From Rhea pennata (lineage: Eukaryota; Chordata; Aves; Rheiformes; Rheidae): DNA of 64,000 nt. Numbering within the stretch: the first letter of the stretch is position 1; the number at the start of each line of letters is the position of its first letter. Of the stretch, positions 44,716-56,300 are shown piece after piece. Below the pieces are notes generated by a model, which saw only the letters and a list, made by a program, of their open reading frames with translations, did no database searches and was not told the DNA's origin. The stretch lies in contig NC_084666.1 of assembly GCF_028389875.1 (NCBI RefSeq), positions 32,334,308-32,398,307 of the forward strand, in the 5' to 3' direction. The position numbers were made by a program, and so were the translations under genes.

Positions 44716-47700
44716 GGTACAGCTTCAGGGACTTGTAAGGAGTACGGTATGTTGGATTTTCCTTATTTTGGTACATTCTTACAGCTTTCTAATACATAGT
44801 TTACTCCTCAATAGCACATATATCATATTTCCTGTTTGCTAAAGATAAAACTTGTATTCATTTATATGATATATTTACAGAGGAAAAACATGACTACAAT
44901 ACTGAATGATTATACAGGAGAAGTTTTCTCAGGTTAATAAGTTCAACTTACTGTATTAATTTACTTAGGAGAAAAGGAAAGATGGTTTTATTTACACAAA
45001 AGATCTGGATTTTTAAAAAAGCAACTGCTTCCCTCACCATGGATTTAGTTACCAGTACAAGGAAAAAGACTTCCTAGAGAAAAGGTAAGAACTTGATGAT
45101 CCTAGCAGTCTGACATTTCAGCAATGGCTTTCTTTCCTAGGGCTCAAGCACAGAATCCACCATTCCAATACAAAACTACTCAGCAGTGTAAGTCGAAGCG
45201 ACAAAAATTGTAATGCAAGCCACTTTATATCCCTTGTAAATAAACCCCAGCTTATTCTGAGTGCATGAAGAACCAAACTAGAGACCAGTCCCTTGCTTAC
45301 ACCCTTGCGTCTCAGCCCGTCTTTGACTTTCTTTCAGAGCTGGCTTGGAATAATCCCTTTGCCCAAGGTAAACCAAACTTTTGAGCAAATGCATACAGGA
45401 CTGACTGATTTGTGAAGTGATAGCTAAAGTATTCCTAATAGCATCTCATCATAATATCATTAACATAATTATTAGTGTAGCCAATGATAGGATTAAACAA
45501 GCTTGTTTAAGTTGTTGTTTTAGGTTCCTGCACTCTAAAGTAATGTCAGTATGATCAATGTCACTAGAAGACTGAAATGGCTATGCATAGCCCATTAAGT
45601 AGGTTTCATAGAGAAAACACCCTAGATGCCAGTTTTGGCCTCTGGAAGTAAGTACTTATTTTTCTTAAAGTTACCTTATGTATAGCAGTGGGACCAATTT
45701 AGAACACAAAAGAGGCAGGCCCTTGATCCCTTGATAAACTCTAATAGTAGAGAGAAGGTCAACAAGCATGCTGTACTGTTACCGAATGACTGAACAGTGA
45801 AACGTGGTTTCAAACAGCTAAATAAGGACTTCCTACGATTTTTCTCTGGACAGGACTTTAATCTGACAGAAGCAACTCTTACTATCTCTGGGCTCCTGGA
45901 TGAGGCTCTACTGTGTGTTTAATACTTACTAGCATTTTTCATTGATAAGCATAATAGTATTCCCCTTGAAGTGCAGGAGCTGTGCCAACTTCTTAGATTT
46001 CAAAGCATTTTTGAGCTTTTAATTGGACAATTAATATTTCTTTAAAATATCTAGCAACTGGAAGATAGTGCTACCTGTTCCAACTTGTTTAGCACCACAG
46101 CAATTCAAGGGGCAGCATCACTTCCTTGATGACAGTTTGGCAGAAGAGGTAAAGACAACATAAATCTATTGGTACATCACTCTAGTAGTCTTCCTCAAGT
46201 TTAATAGTTACGTATATAGTGATCACATGCAGTTCCTAAGATTAACTACAAGTACATTCTCAAGGGAGAACTTTTTGCATGTTTTTTCTGCAAACAGCAA
46301 AATAATCCTTATCTTTGCAAACTAAAAGCATGATTCTTTAATTATCAAGAGCTTTATGGGCAGGCCTGATTCCTCTTGCCTCAATGAAACACATACAGAT
46401 ACCACAGGAATTAAGGGTGATGGAGGGTAAGAAAGTGAAGCTTAAGGCAAGAAATCTAAACGTCAAAAGTCACATGCCTAAATTTACCAGCACTGTTTTT
46501 CTACTTCTGTATCTGTCACCTCTCTGCTAAGGCAAAAAAACAAATTGCTGCTGCCTTATCATATGACTTTGATGATTACTCCAAGTTTGATGATTACTCC
46601 AAGTTTCTGATAAGTGGTTTAACCACTTCACACCAGCCCTAATTTCCTGGTTGTCAGGCCACTGTAGTTTTAAAAACAATGGTAAACTACTGTATAAAGG
46701 GAATTTCCTGCTGAATTGCATGCTGTCCACATACATGGAAATGTCTTTGGTATTTATCATAAGAAACATAGAAGAGTCTTCAGTTAGCACATGGAAATGA
46801 TTCATCTCAAATTTTACTGAAAGCATAGTGTAACTGAAAAACAAATACCCACAGAGCAAAATATTTTACACTAACCTTGCAATACCATGTTATTATGAAT
46901 TAGTTTGAATGACTACAAACTATTCAATGCAGATGCAAATGTCACTGTAAACTTCATTTGAAACTTATCATTAGTGATGAGAACCACTAGTTAGAGTATC
47001 TGAACAGAGTATAATTGCTAGGCTAACACTAGATTTTTGGAATATATTTACAGTGGAGCAGGTTTCTAGCTTTTCCTGAAAAAAATTTCATGTTGAAGAA
47101 ATTAGCAAAAAATTCTGTGAAATTTACTGGACTACATAGAGCCTTTGTTAATAATACAGTATTTATATTAAAGCACCAGCCAAATATTGAAACAGTGCTA
47201 ATAATAGAGTATTCAGTATTCTTCCTGACCAAGAGGACAAACACTAAACAGATATTTCTGTAGTTTTAATTTCTGTCTACAAGAATTCCCCATTTCTTTT
47301 CAAGATGATTACAGATTCCAGTTACAAAAAGTTCAGAGGTAAAAAGTCCCCTGTGTTGTTAACTCGTAACTAATTTTGCCTCCACAGTCTTTGTATGACT
47401 GCTACCATATGCACTTTTCTATAGTGGTAGGCTGGAAAAGCTTTTCTACTTCCTAATTACCTGCAGGGGCATACTGTACATGATTTTCAGACATTTGTAT
47501 GCACTGTGTTTTGTTTGAGGTAATACCACAGCTAAGCTAATACTGTTCTTAATAGTGCTAGACAACAGTTCATACTACTTGACTTCTTAGATGGTTAAAC
47601 TTTGTGACTTTTCTTATAGAAAAAATTCCTGAATAAAGTGAGAATTTTAATAAAGTGAGTTGTTTAGATTCCATTAAATGTCAGTTTTCAATGCTATTTC

Positions 47701-48089
47701 CAACATTATGCAGTTCACCTATTTGCAGAAAGATTTAGAAACAGAATTATCACTCGTTCACATTGAGTCCCTATGTTAATCCCACTGTAGTCAAGTATTT
47801 TATTACTACATGATTTTGTGATGTTATCTCCATTTTCCATTTTTTGGAACAGCCATCTCAAAATGAATAACCAATAATCATCATAAGCAAGCTCTGTGTA
47901 ACTGCTATCTACATTAGACTAGTAAGGCTAAAATTTGCAATCGTTTAGCTGAACATTAATAATTTGTGCACTGAAGCTTTACTGTTGTTGTTCTCCTGTG
48001 CTGAACAGACATTAGTTTTTAGCATTTCAAAAAATGTCTCTCTTTAGATTAAAGATCATTTGACTAAACAATCAGGAAAAAAAAAAAAC
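44716..48089. other. Intergenic region between convergent PDGFRL and MTUS1
   Basis: 3.4 kb of AT-rich DNA between the likely 3' ends of the two genes. It contains an exact 18-bp tandem duplication at 46568-46603. No credible ORF, RNA gene or mobile element was seen. Confidence 0.6.
46568..46603. repeat. Exact 18-bp tandem duplication
   Basis: TTTGATGATTACTCCAAG occurs twice back to back. Confidence 0.95.
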
Positions 48090-50163
48090 TTTAAGCAGTA
48101 CAAAAAGTTTATTTTTTAAGCATTCAGCTCAAATACATGTGTCAAAGAGATTTGACCACAGAAAATAAAAGAATGTTCCAAGATATGCTTTAAGCCAAGT
48201 TTCAGCCCACAGAGAATTTTCATAGTTGAATCTGAGATCCCTGGAACACAGATTAAGTCCTGACACCACTAACAGTGGCATGTACAGTGCCTTCAAGGGG
48301 ATACAGAGTAAAATGTTCCATAGAAAGGGCACCTTAACCTGTACATTATTTAGAATTAGGTAAATGTAATGATTAGTCACATTTTGAAGTACATTACAAG
48401 TTTACTTACAGAACGAGTACTGTTCGAGTCTTGTCTGTGTTCCTCAGTGAAGTGCCAAGATTTTTCAAGTCTTGGGTAAAATGGTTTGAAGTGCTTCTCC
48501 ACTTTAGTTCCCTAAACTCTTTCCATCCCCTAGGTTCAAGGTTCCCAAGCTACTGGAAAACACAGGGAAGCTTAGAAGATACAGTGTTCCAAAGGAGTTA
48601 ACTTCATAGCTAGATAACAGCATTAGCTATACAGTAGTAGAGCAGGGGTCATGAAAATGGTACTTCATGGTACTTTGAAAAACAAGCTAATGTAAGCACT
48701 AATAGTGTTTTGTAATACTAACTGGAGGTTGAACCTATGTTTAGTAGATACGATGTAGAGATCTTAAACAGGTCTGACCAAGGGAGTATCAAGGCTCTGT
48801 CATTACCTTATTTAAACTTAAAGCACAGCACATTTCATGAAATTCTGACACCCTTATCCTCCAGCTTAAGCAGTAGGGACAGGCTTTTTTCCTATTTTGC
48901 AGGATATCTTGTGCAGGATCTTTTGACAAATGAACTAAGAAAAAACTGATATTCTGCAGTCTGTGGGGGAAGATATGGCAAAACTGGCAAGTTATCTACA
49001 TCCAGATACCATCTTCCGACTCAGAGCGATTTAGCCAACCCTGATGAATGTTAATAAAAGTACTAAGACTTGAAAAGTAAAATGTTGTCACCAAATGAAT
49101 CGGTATTCACAAATTATTTACGTAAAGATCTTTGTTGAGAATTGTGTTAAGAATGCACCTAAAGACAATTATTACCTTTTTTCCTTTAGCTTTCTAACTT
49201 GCATCTTGTTTCCTCAGCAGATGGCCTCTGCAATTAAAATGCTGTCCTTGGGAAATAAGTAATTCTTTTCAGCAGATAAAAGGATAGGTCTAGGCATATA
49301 AACCTGCAACTATTAGTTTCCAAGGTCTGACTATAAAGGTGACCCTACTTATAATTCTGACTGTGACTGCTGACTTAAAAGCCAAGATAACTGTGTCCTG
49401 CAAAAAACCAAAAATCATAACTGACAGTTGTGTGTGGATATTAAATAATCCATGCACAATATGACTGTGATTCAACTTTGTTTTTAAAATTCATTCAAAA
49501 TTGCATACTGAAATAGGCCACCAGCAAGTCAATTGACAAAGCTTTTCATGCTATTCTTGTACTGAACTGAAACCAGAAAGAGGGAGAAAAGTAACCTATA
49601 GTACTAATGCCAGTTTCTCTTCCATTCTGGGTAAGGGTAGTCTTTGCTAAAAGCATGCATACTGACATTATTAAGGACGTACATGTCAATGTATAGTCGT
49701 CAGCTTTTATCCTTTATTACATACACAGCAAAGAAGGCAGCATTAGACACACACACACACAGTGTGTTACATCCATTCCATTCACAGCACACACACACGC
49801 ATACACACAGCCTTAAAAAAGTGTCTGTGATAAGGAACATATTATAAATGTTGTGATCTTTATCTCTAAGCCCCTGAGCTTTTTCTTATAGTTAGGTGAA
49901 AAGGCAATGAACAAGACTTCCTTGCTCCGTAAGTGCTTTGTGCAACAATGTCCATAGAGGTCATAATCAAGTCTTTTGGGGAGGAACAACACGAGTGTCT
50001 TACTCCCATAGTCTCTGTCTCTTATAGCTGTTTTTGCACCAAATAGTTTCCAGTTATGTTTAGTCATCATACTCAGCTAATATAGCTCTCGGTCCTGTGA
50101 TTAAAGTTCAGGTCAGTTCTGCAGATCATAAATGAAATGCAGTTGCCTCTGTCTCAAGAGATG
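48090..50163 (-). other. MTUS1: Probable MTUS1 3' UTR
   Basis: Minus-strand AATAAA signals are at 48113-48108 (distal) and 49718-49713 (proximal). The distal one gives a UTR of about 2 kb. (CA)n tracts at about 49746-49761 and 49789-49808 lie inside it. No ORF of interest. Confidence 0.55.
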
Positions 50164-50380
50164 TCATCTTGGCGATGCTGTAGGACTAGAGAAGTTACCA
50201 GAATTTCGTGGGGACTGGAGAGGCACAGATGGAGAACTGGGTGACAGTTTTCTTGGGCTGCATAGGTCGCCATTGTGCAGCTTCCACAAGAGTTCTTCAT
50301 TTTCCATTGACAGACGCTTGTTTACTTTTGATTCCTTTTCTAGTGACTCCTGTAGAACAGCCTGCTCAGTAGAAAGTTGC
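50164..50380 (-). CDS. MTUS1: MTUS1 last coding exon and stop
   Basis: The acceptor is atttttgtag|. The exon encodes [40 protein letters not shown] and a Ser/Pro-rich tail ending SPTASPR, with TGA at 50166-50164. The tail is the less conserved part. Confidence 0.95.
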
Positions 50381-53300
50381 CTACAAAAATAAGATTTACA
50401 TCAGTGCACATAACTCAAGTTGGAAGTTACATTATTGAACATAATTTTGAAACACAGCTTTCTGAAATTGTACAAAACCCCCTGCTTTGATTGAACTAAA
50501 TTAGTTGCAGTGTGGTCTGGTATGTTCTCATGCTTGTTGAATTTAAACTTGCAACTTGAAGAGAGCAGGAGGAAGAGTCCTAGTAGGAAGCATTTCTAAA
50601 GACCAGTGAAGATGGTCAGAAAAAGCATCTGAAAAGTGTTCCATGTCCTATTTAAAATAACAAATGCCATACTGGAGCCTCTGGACCTTGTTGCAGGCCC
50701 AGCTCTACACAGTTTCCTTCAAACTACAAGAGTTTGCCCATCCCTTTAAGCAATGGATCAAGTTGCAAAAACTTCAGACCCACCTAGATATTGCTGTTAC
50801 TGCTAACTAAAGCACACTTGTCCTTTGTCATTCTACAGCTGTGGACAAATCACTAAATTGAAATGGTTAAAAGTAAAGCCAAGCCTATCTCGCAAACCAG
50901 CAATATTCAAAGAGGCCATATACAGCTACTGTAAAAAGATACTCCTGAGTTGGTTTCTCTTCATTGAAATACTGTTTTGGAGCACTGAAGAACATGAGCC
51001 TTTAACTCCTTGCAATCTGTTCCTGTTTCTTGTTTCTACAGTAGAATGCAGATTTGTATAGGTATGTGTGGGGAAGGAAAGAGTATATTCTTTTTAAGCA
51101 CTCAGACCAAAATCGGTCACTGTAATATTTACACTGATTTTTTTTTTTTCCTCCCCTACTCACAGGAACACCTTCTAGATATTCTTATTAACTGAGAGAA
51201 GTCCTCAGATATTTTTCACCTTGAAAGTTCCATGTGTTTGTCCATTCGAGCTTTTAATTCTTCATTTTCTTGCTGAAACTTCTTCAATTTATCCATTAAG
51301 ATTGTATTGTTTTCCACCTTTCAAAAAATGTCACAGGTTAAAATAAAACCCATTCATATGCTCATAAGGCTGTTGACTAAATTATAACATAACAGATATT
51401 CATAATCTGGAGTTTGCAGACTGTATTACAATAAAAGCAAAAACAGTGACCTTGGAGTAATGCAAAACTGACTTGCTGTAGTGGTTTAATATTTTCTAAT
51501 AATCAAACAGGTCTACTGATTTTATTCTTGCATAGCACTAGCATTTTGCACTTGTGCTGATTAAATGACAGCAAAAAAAAAAAAAAAACAGGCAAGATAT
51601 CTGCCAATTGACTAGTTACTAACCGCGTTTTTCTAATAGTGGTGGACAGACTTTCTTGAAATAACATGATAAAGTGAAAAATTTGAGCGCTCCCCTATGT
51701 AATCAGCTCTCCCTGCTGCTCTCCTCATTCCACTTTGTTACTGCAGTACATTATCAAAGGTTAAGGAAAAACAGTGATTAAATGGTTGAATGTTCTAAGG
51801 GCTTTTATACTGGCAACCTTCAGTCAGAATACCTGAAGTTTTTCAAGGATTTTTGCACAGGAGCTGTAGACCGGTGGGTACAGGGTAACACACGATGCTG
51901 TGCAATGCTGAACAGCTGACATGAAAGTATCGCTTGGTATCCAAACCTCTTCCTATACATCCTCATTAAAGTCTTGTGCAAGTGTTACAAGAGCACTCAA
52001 AGGCCCCACCCAAGATAAGCTGTGCCCTACAAACCAGACAACACAAAGTAACTCCACAGGAGAAGGCAATTTGGGGGGCAGAATTTGTAATTACAGACAG
52101 ATGAGGAACAAAGCCACACAACTTGAAGCAGCCTAAAAATAATAGTTAAAATGTTTGATCTGAGCAATCAACTCTAGATGAGAAGATTAAAATAGTTTTT
52201 CCAATATCATATTTTATGTTAATTAGTTGTATTTATCGACCTGTGGGAGGGGTGTGTCTTTTTGGTTTAATTAAGATTAGCTCTGTGCTAACATCTTCCT
52301 GACAGTGCAGGCCAGGATGCTGGGTATGTGCTCAAAAGGTTCTTCCCTAACTCTTGAGCAATGGTAGCAGGTAAGGATCTTTCTTTGGGGTAGGGGGGAA
52401 GAGAAGAGAGGAGATGTGGAAGGGCCCCAAGATGACCCTATGCTGTCAGCTACATCAATGCAAACAAAGCAGTAGTCGTCTTAGAGGTTAAAATGTTATT
52501 TACAGCATCTGGTAACTCCTTCCCCCCGCCACCACCACATTACAACCTAACACTGATATAATTGTACCTGCAGTGTGACCACATCACATTGTAATTTAAT
52601 GCTTCATTTTAAGCAAAAGGTTAATCCTTGCATGCAACTCTGACCAGCGTGAATTCATCAGCAGATAACTCAGAGACATGGTCCTAAATTGCCAGACCCC
52701 AAGGGAAGCTCACCAGTTTTTCCATCTTCATTAGTTTTATATCCTGCTGATGCAGTTTCTCATTCTTGATCTCCAGAACTGCTTTCAAACTTTCCAGTTC
52801 CTGTTCCAGATACATTATCTGTGGGTTTTTCTGAAAGATTGCCATAGAATTCGCTTATTACCCTGAATTTCAGAAACAACTTAAGTATTTTTCTGCTGCT
52901 TAGGAAGAGAAAGAAAATAAATGTGGTAACAAGAGTTACTTGTTCTAAGTAGAGAAATCAATATGAATATCAATTTGAATAATAATAAAAAAAGATCTAG
53001 TACCACTTTCTCCTCTGATTTTGTTTGTTCTTCAATTTAGGACAGTTGCAGCTTTTCTTAGAATAAAAGATTTAGAAAATGTTTTTGTACAACTGTGGAA
53101 AAACCCTTGTGAATCAAAAGCAAAGCACTAATGCTATCACAACAGAACTCCTTGTGGGTGTGCCCAAAGGCGCTCTCTAAGGCTAGGAGCTCCAAAACTT
53201 GCTTCATTTTACACATAACTCATACTCAAAAGCCATTTGGGTAAATATTTTTAAAGTTTTCAGGTGTTGGAGTAGCACTCAAAGTTTAAACCTACAAACT

Positions 53301-56300
53301 TGACTGTAGCTAATTTTCACTGTTTTGAGTCTGAAGGTAGCCCTTACAGAGTAATCAAAAGTTGACATTTTTACACTCCTCTTAATGGCCTTGCAATGCA
53401 AGAGCAAATACAAGTCTTGCACTGTTGTAGAGTGCAACTCATCTGTTATACAGCAAGTCAGGACATGAATTTGAGGTTTGTTTTTGTTTTTTTAGAGTCA
53501 GATGTATTTCCTTCAAGGATCTATTTTCCAGAGTAAGGAACCATTTGAATTTTACAGAGTAAAAGATGTCTTTATGATTTCAAAGGTGTAGTTGCAAGCA
53601 AAGTAAGGGGAATCAAAAAAAAAAAAAAAAAAAGAGAGAGAGAAAGAGAAAAAAAAAGAAAAAAAAGAAAAAGAAAAAACAAAAACAAGTTTCAATTCAT
53701 TTCCAGGTAGCATAAGTGGAACAGAAACAGAAGACGTTGAATGATCAAGCATATTGTGTAACTAAGTTTATCTTTAAAAACAAACAAAACTTGTTTTAGT
53801 GTATTTTGGTAAGACTACTGGTGTACTGAGTTGAGTAACAGCTTCATTGCAACATCAGAAAAGTAAGAAGTTGCAGGAAAACCACCTGCACTTATGTGGG
53901 ATGCAGCCCACAGACAGTGTCCGAGCGCTATGCCGGAAAGTGAGGACTCAACCAGTACCATCCACAGTTAATGCAAAGGCCAAATCAGCTATGCCTTTCA
54001 TTCTTCTTCATTTAAGGACCGTGCCATTTATGATTCTTACTTAATTACTACTTTTAAACAGAGGACTCTGTGCAGAAATACTGCTGTGTCTCAGAGAATG
54101 GGACAAAAAAAATGCAAATTTGCAGTTAATTCTTTATTTTTATGGCTTTACACAGAGTTTAGGAGCTATTAGGGGAAAACGTCATTTTTATTAATTTCCT
54201 CCCCTGCCCCTAAGAGTTAAATTTCTTTTAAAAGAAGTTGCATCTGAGCTACCATGTTAAGTTATTCACTCTACAGCACAAAGTCAGATGAAAAGACTGA
54301 AACATCTAGGTAAGAATTTTACAAAAATCCCAAAACCTCCACACAGAATATCCTACAGGAATATCAAGTGACACTAGTTAGATAGAACTGGAGAGTTAAA
54401 AATATATCTGTCTTCAAAAGGCTAATGGAAATTTCTTATTGTGCAGAATTTGTATCTAGCACAGAAGAGTCTACTGGGTCAAATTAATCTTTTTCCATAG
54501 AGAAGCCTCAAGCTTTTGAAGTTGTCTCATGTTAACTGCCATTAAGGCATCGACTATTGCTCCTTTAAATTACATAATGTCTGAATGTATTTCTGGAAAG
54601 CAGTTCAGACTCCCAAGTGCAGCCTCCCCGTGATGCCTGCCTTGGTGTCCTCCCTCCCAACCACCGCAGCGTGTTGTGATGGCAGATTCCCCCGGCTGCA
54701 GCTCTGCCCTGCCTCTAGAATAAACAGTGCGAGAGAAAGAAATGAAATTGCAGTGAAAACTAGAATAATTTCTATTAGGTAAGTCTGCACTTGTTGCACA
54801 CACAGCAGATGCTTTCTCTGGCTCTTCTTCCCTTCCCAAAGCTCTGTGATTATTCACATTTTCTGCCCCAAGGGCTCCCAGTACCTGGGCAGAGGCCAAA
54901 CAGCTTGGGTTCTGCTCTGCCACCCTCTGTCTGACCAGGTCTTCCTCCTGTCCCACTTTTCCTACCTTGTGGTCTCATACTACATACAACTGACCCTCTA
55001 TTTTATTTTCTGTCTTAAATGTTTTACCAATTCTTAAAATGAGGAGCATGTGCTGAAGTCTGTTCTCAAACAGAGATCGTCTGTGTCCAAAACCACTATT
55101 TTTAACAGACTCTACTGCCATAAAACACAGACTTACTGCACTTGCATGTCACCTGCTTCTAGGGGAAACTGATGCAGACTGATCATTTATAGTAGCTAAA
55201 CTGGCAAAATCTGAAGATGTGCCACTTATAAAGCATTTTAAATGAGTTTTAAGCTTAGAATTTCTCTTCACTGGATAAGCAATTCTAAAGCTCAAACTGG
55301 AAAGACAAGCATGTTTATATCTAATCCTCTCCGATATATGAAAACGTTCTATGCGCATTTCTAGTTCCAGGAGCATCACAGATGACAGCAGCCTTGGGAA
55401 GAAAGGCAGACAAAAGCAGTTTTTCTAAAAGATACATCAGCAATAAGCATGAACCAGTTTGAAAAAAATGCATTAAGACTCATAAAAAAAAAAGTGAATT
55501 TTGAGGTAATGATACAAGACAGCCTACACTGATTATGGCACTTTCAAAACATTTGTTGATCATCTAGAAAGCTACGTTACGCCTTTTGTGGCACGCTTCA
55601 GCTTTCAATTTAACTTAGCCAATAACTTACTTCACTGACTTTGATATTCAACAGCTTTAGATGTTTGCAGTGGTAAAGTCAGTATACACCACTGTCTAGT
55701 GCTTGAGAAATATTTCTGGTAGGAGTGTAATTTATGCAAAATATTAGTAATATCAGAGCCCTACACTGCACAAGCAAGGCAGCTGCTAGAAGAGGAGGCA
55801 AGTCTTGGCTGCAAGAACATGTTAGTAATAAGTAACTTACTCGGATGTTCTAATCACATTAACTTGCAACTCCTTCAATAAATTCCCAAGAACCAACTAC
55901 TTGTCACTTTCAGAAGGAAATTAGAACATTACATAGTCATCAGTTTTATCAGGAAGTTAATTTTGGTTTAAATAGAGTTGGTGCTACTTTGTGTACTGAC
56001 TTAATTCAGGTACATGCCTTTCAACAACGGATACTGAGGTATTAGTTTGTCCATACCATCTACTGCACATATTAAAGACTTGATAGCAAACTTTGCATAT
56101 TATGCAATAACCTCCCCCCCAAAACAGGCCTACAAGATTTGTTCATCTGCTTTACTTCTGAGGATCAGGACTTACAAGATTGGCTTTTTCTTTGGCTATT
56201 TGTTTTTGCTCTTCTAATTTCAACTTCTCATTTAGACAGTCATTTTCACATTTTAATTCATCGATCTTTTTCTAAAATGAAAAGATATGGTATAGTTAGG

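Noticed and set aside
54570-54956. 128-codon minus-strand ORF inside an MTUS1 intron
   Set aside because: Low-complexity Gly/Glu/Arg-rich product with no recognisable domain, no splice logic, and located in a GC-richer patch that leaves frames open by chance.
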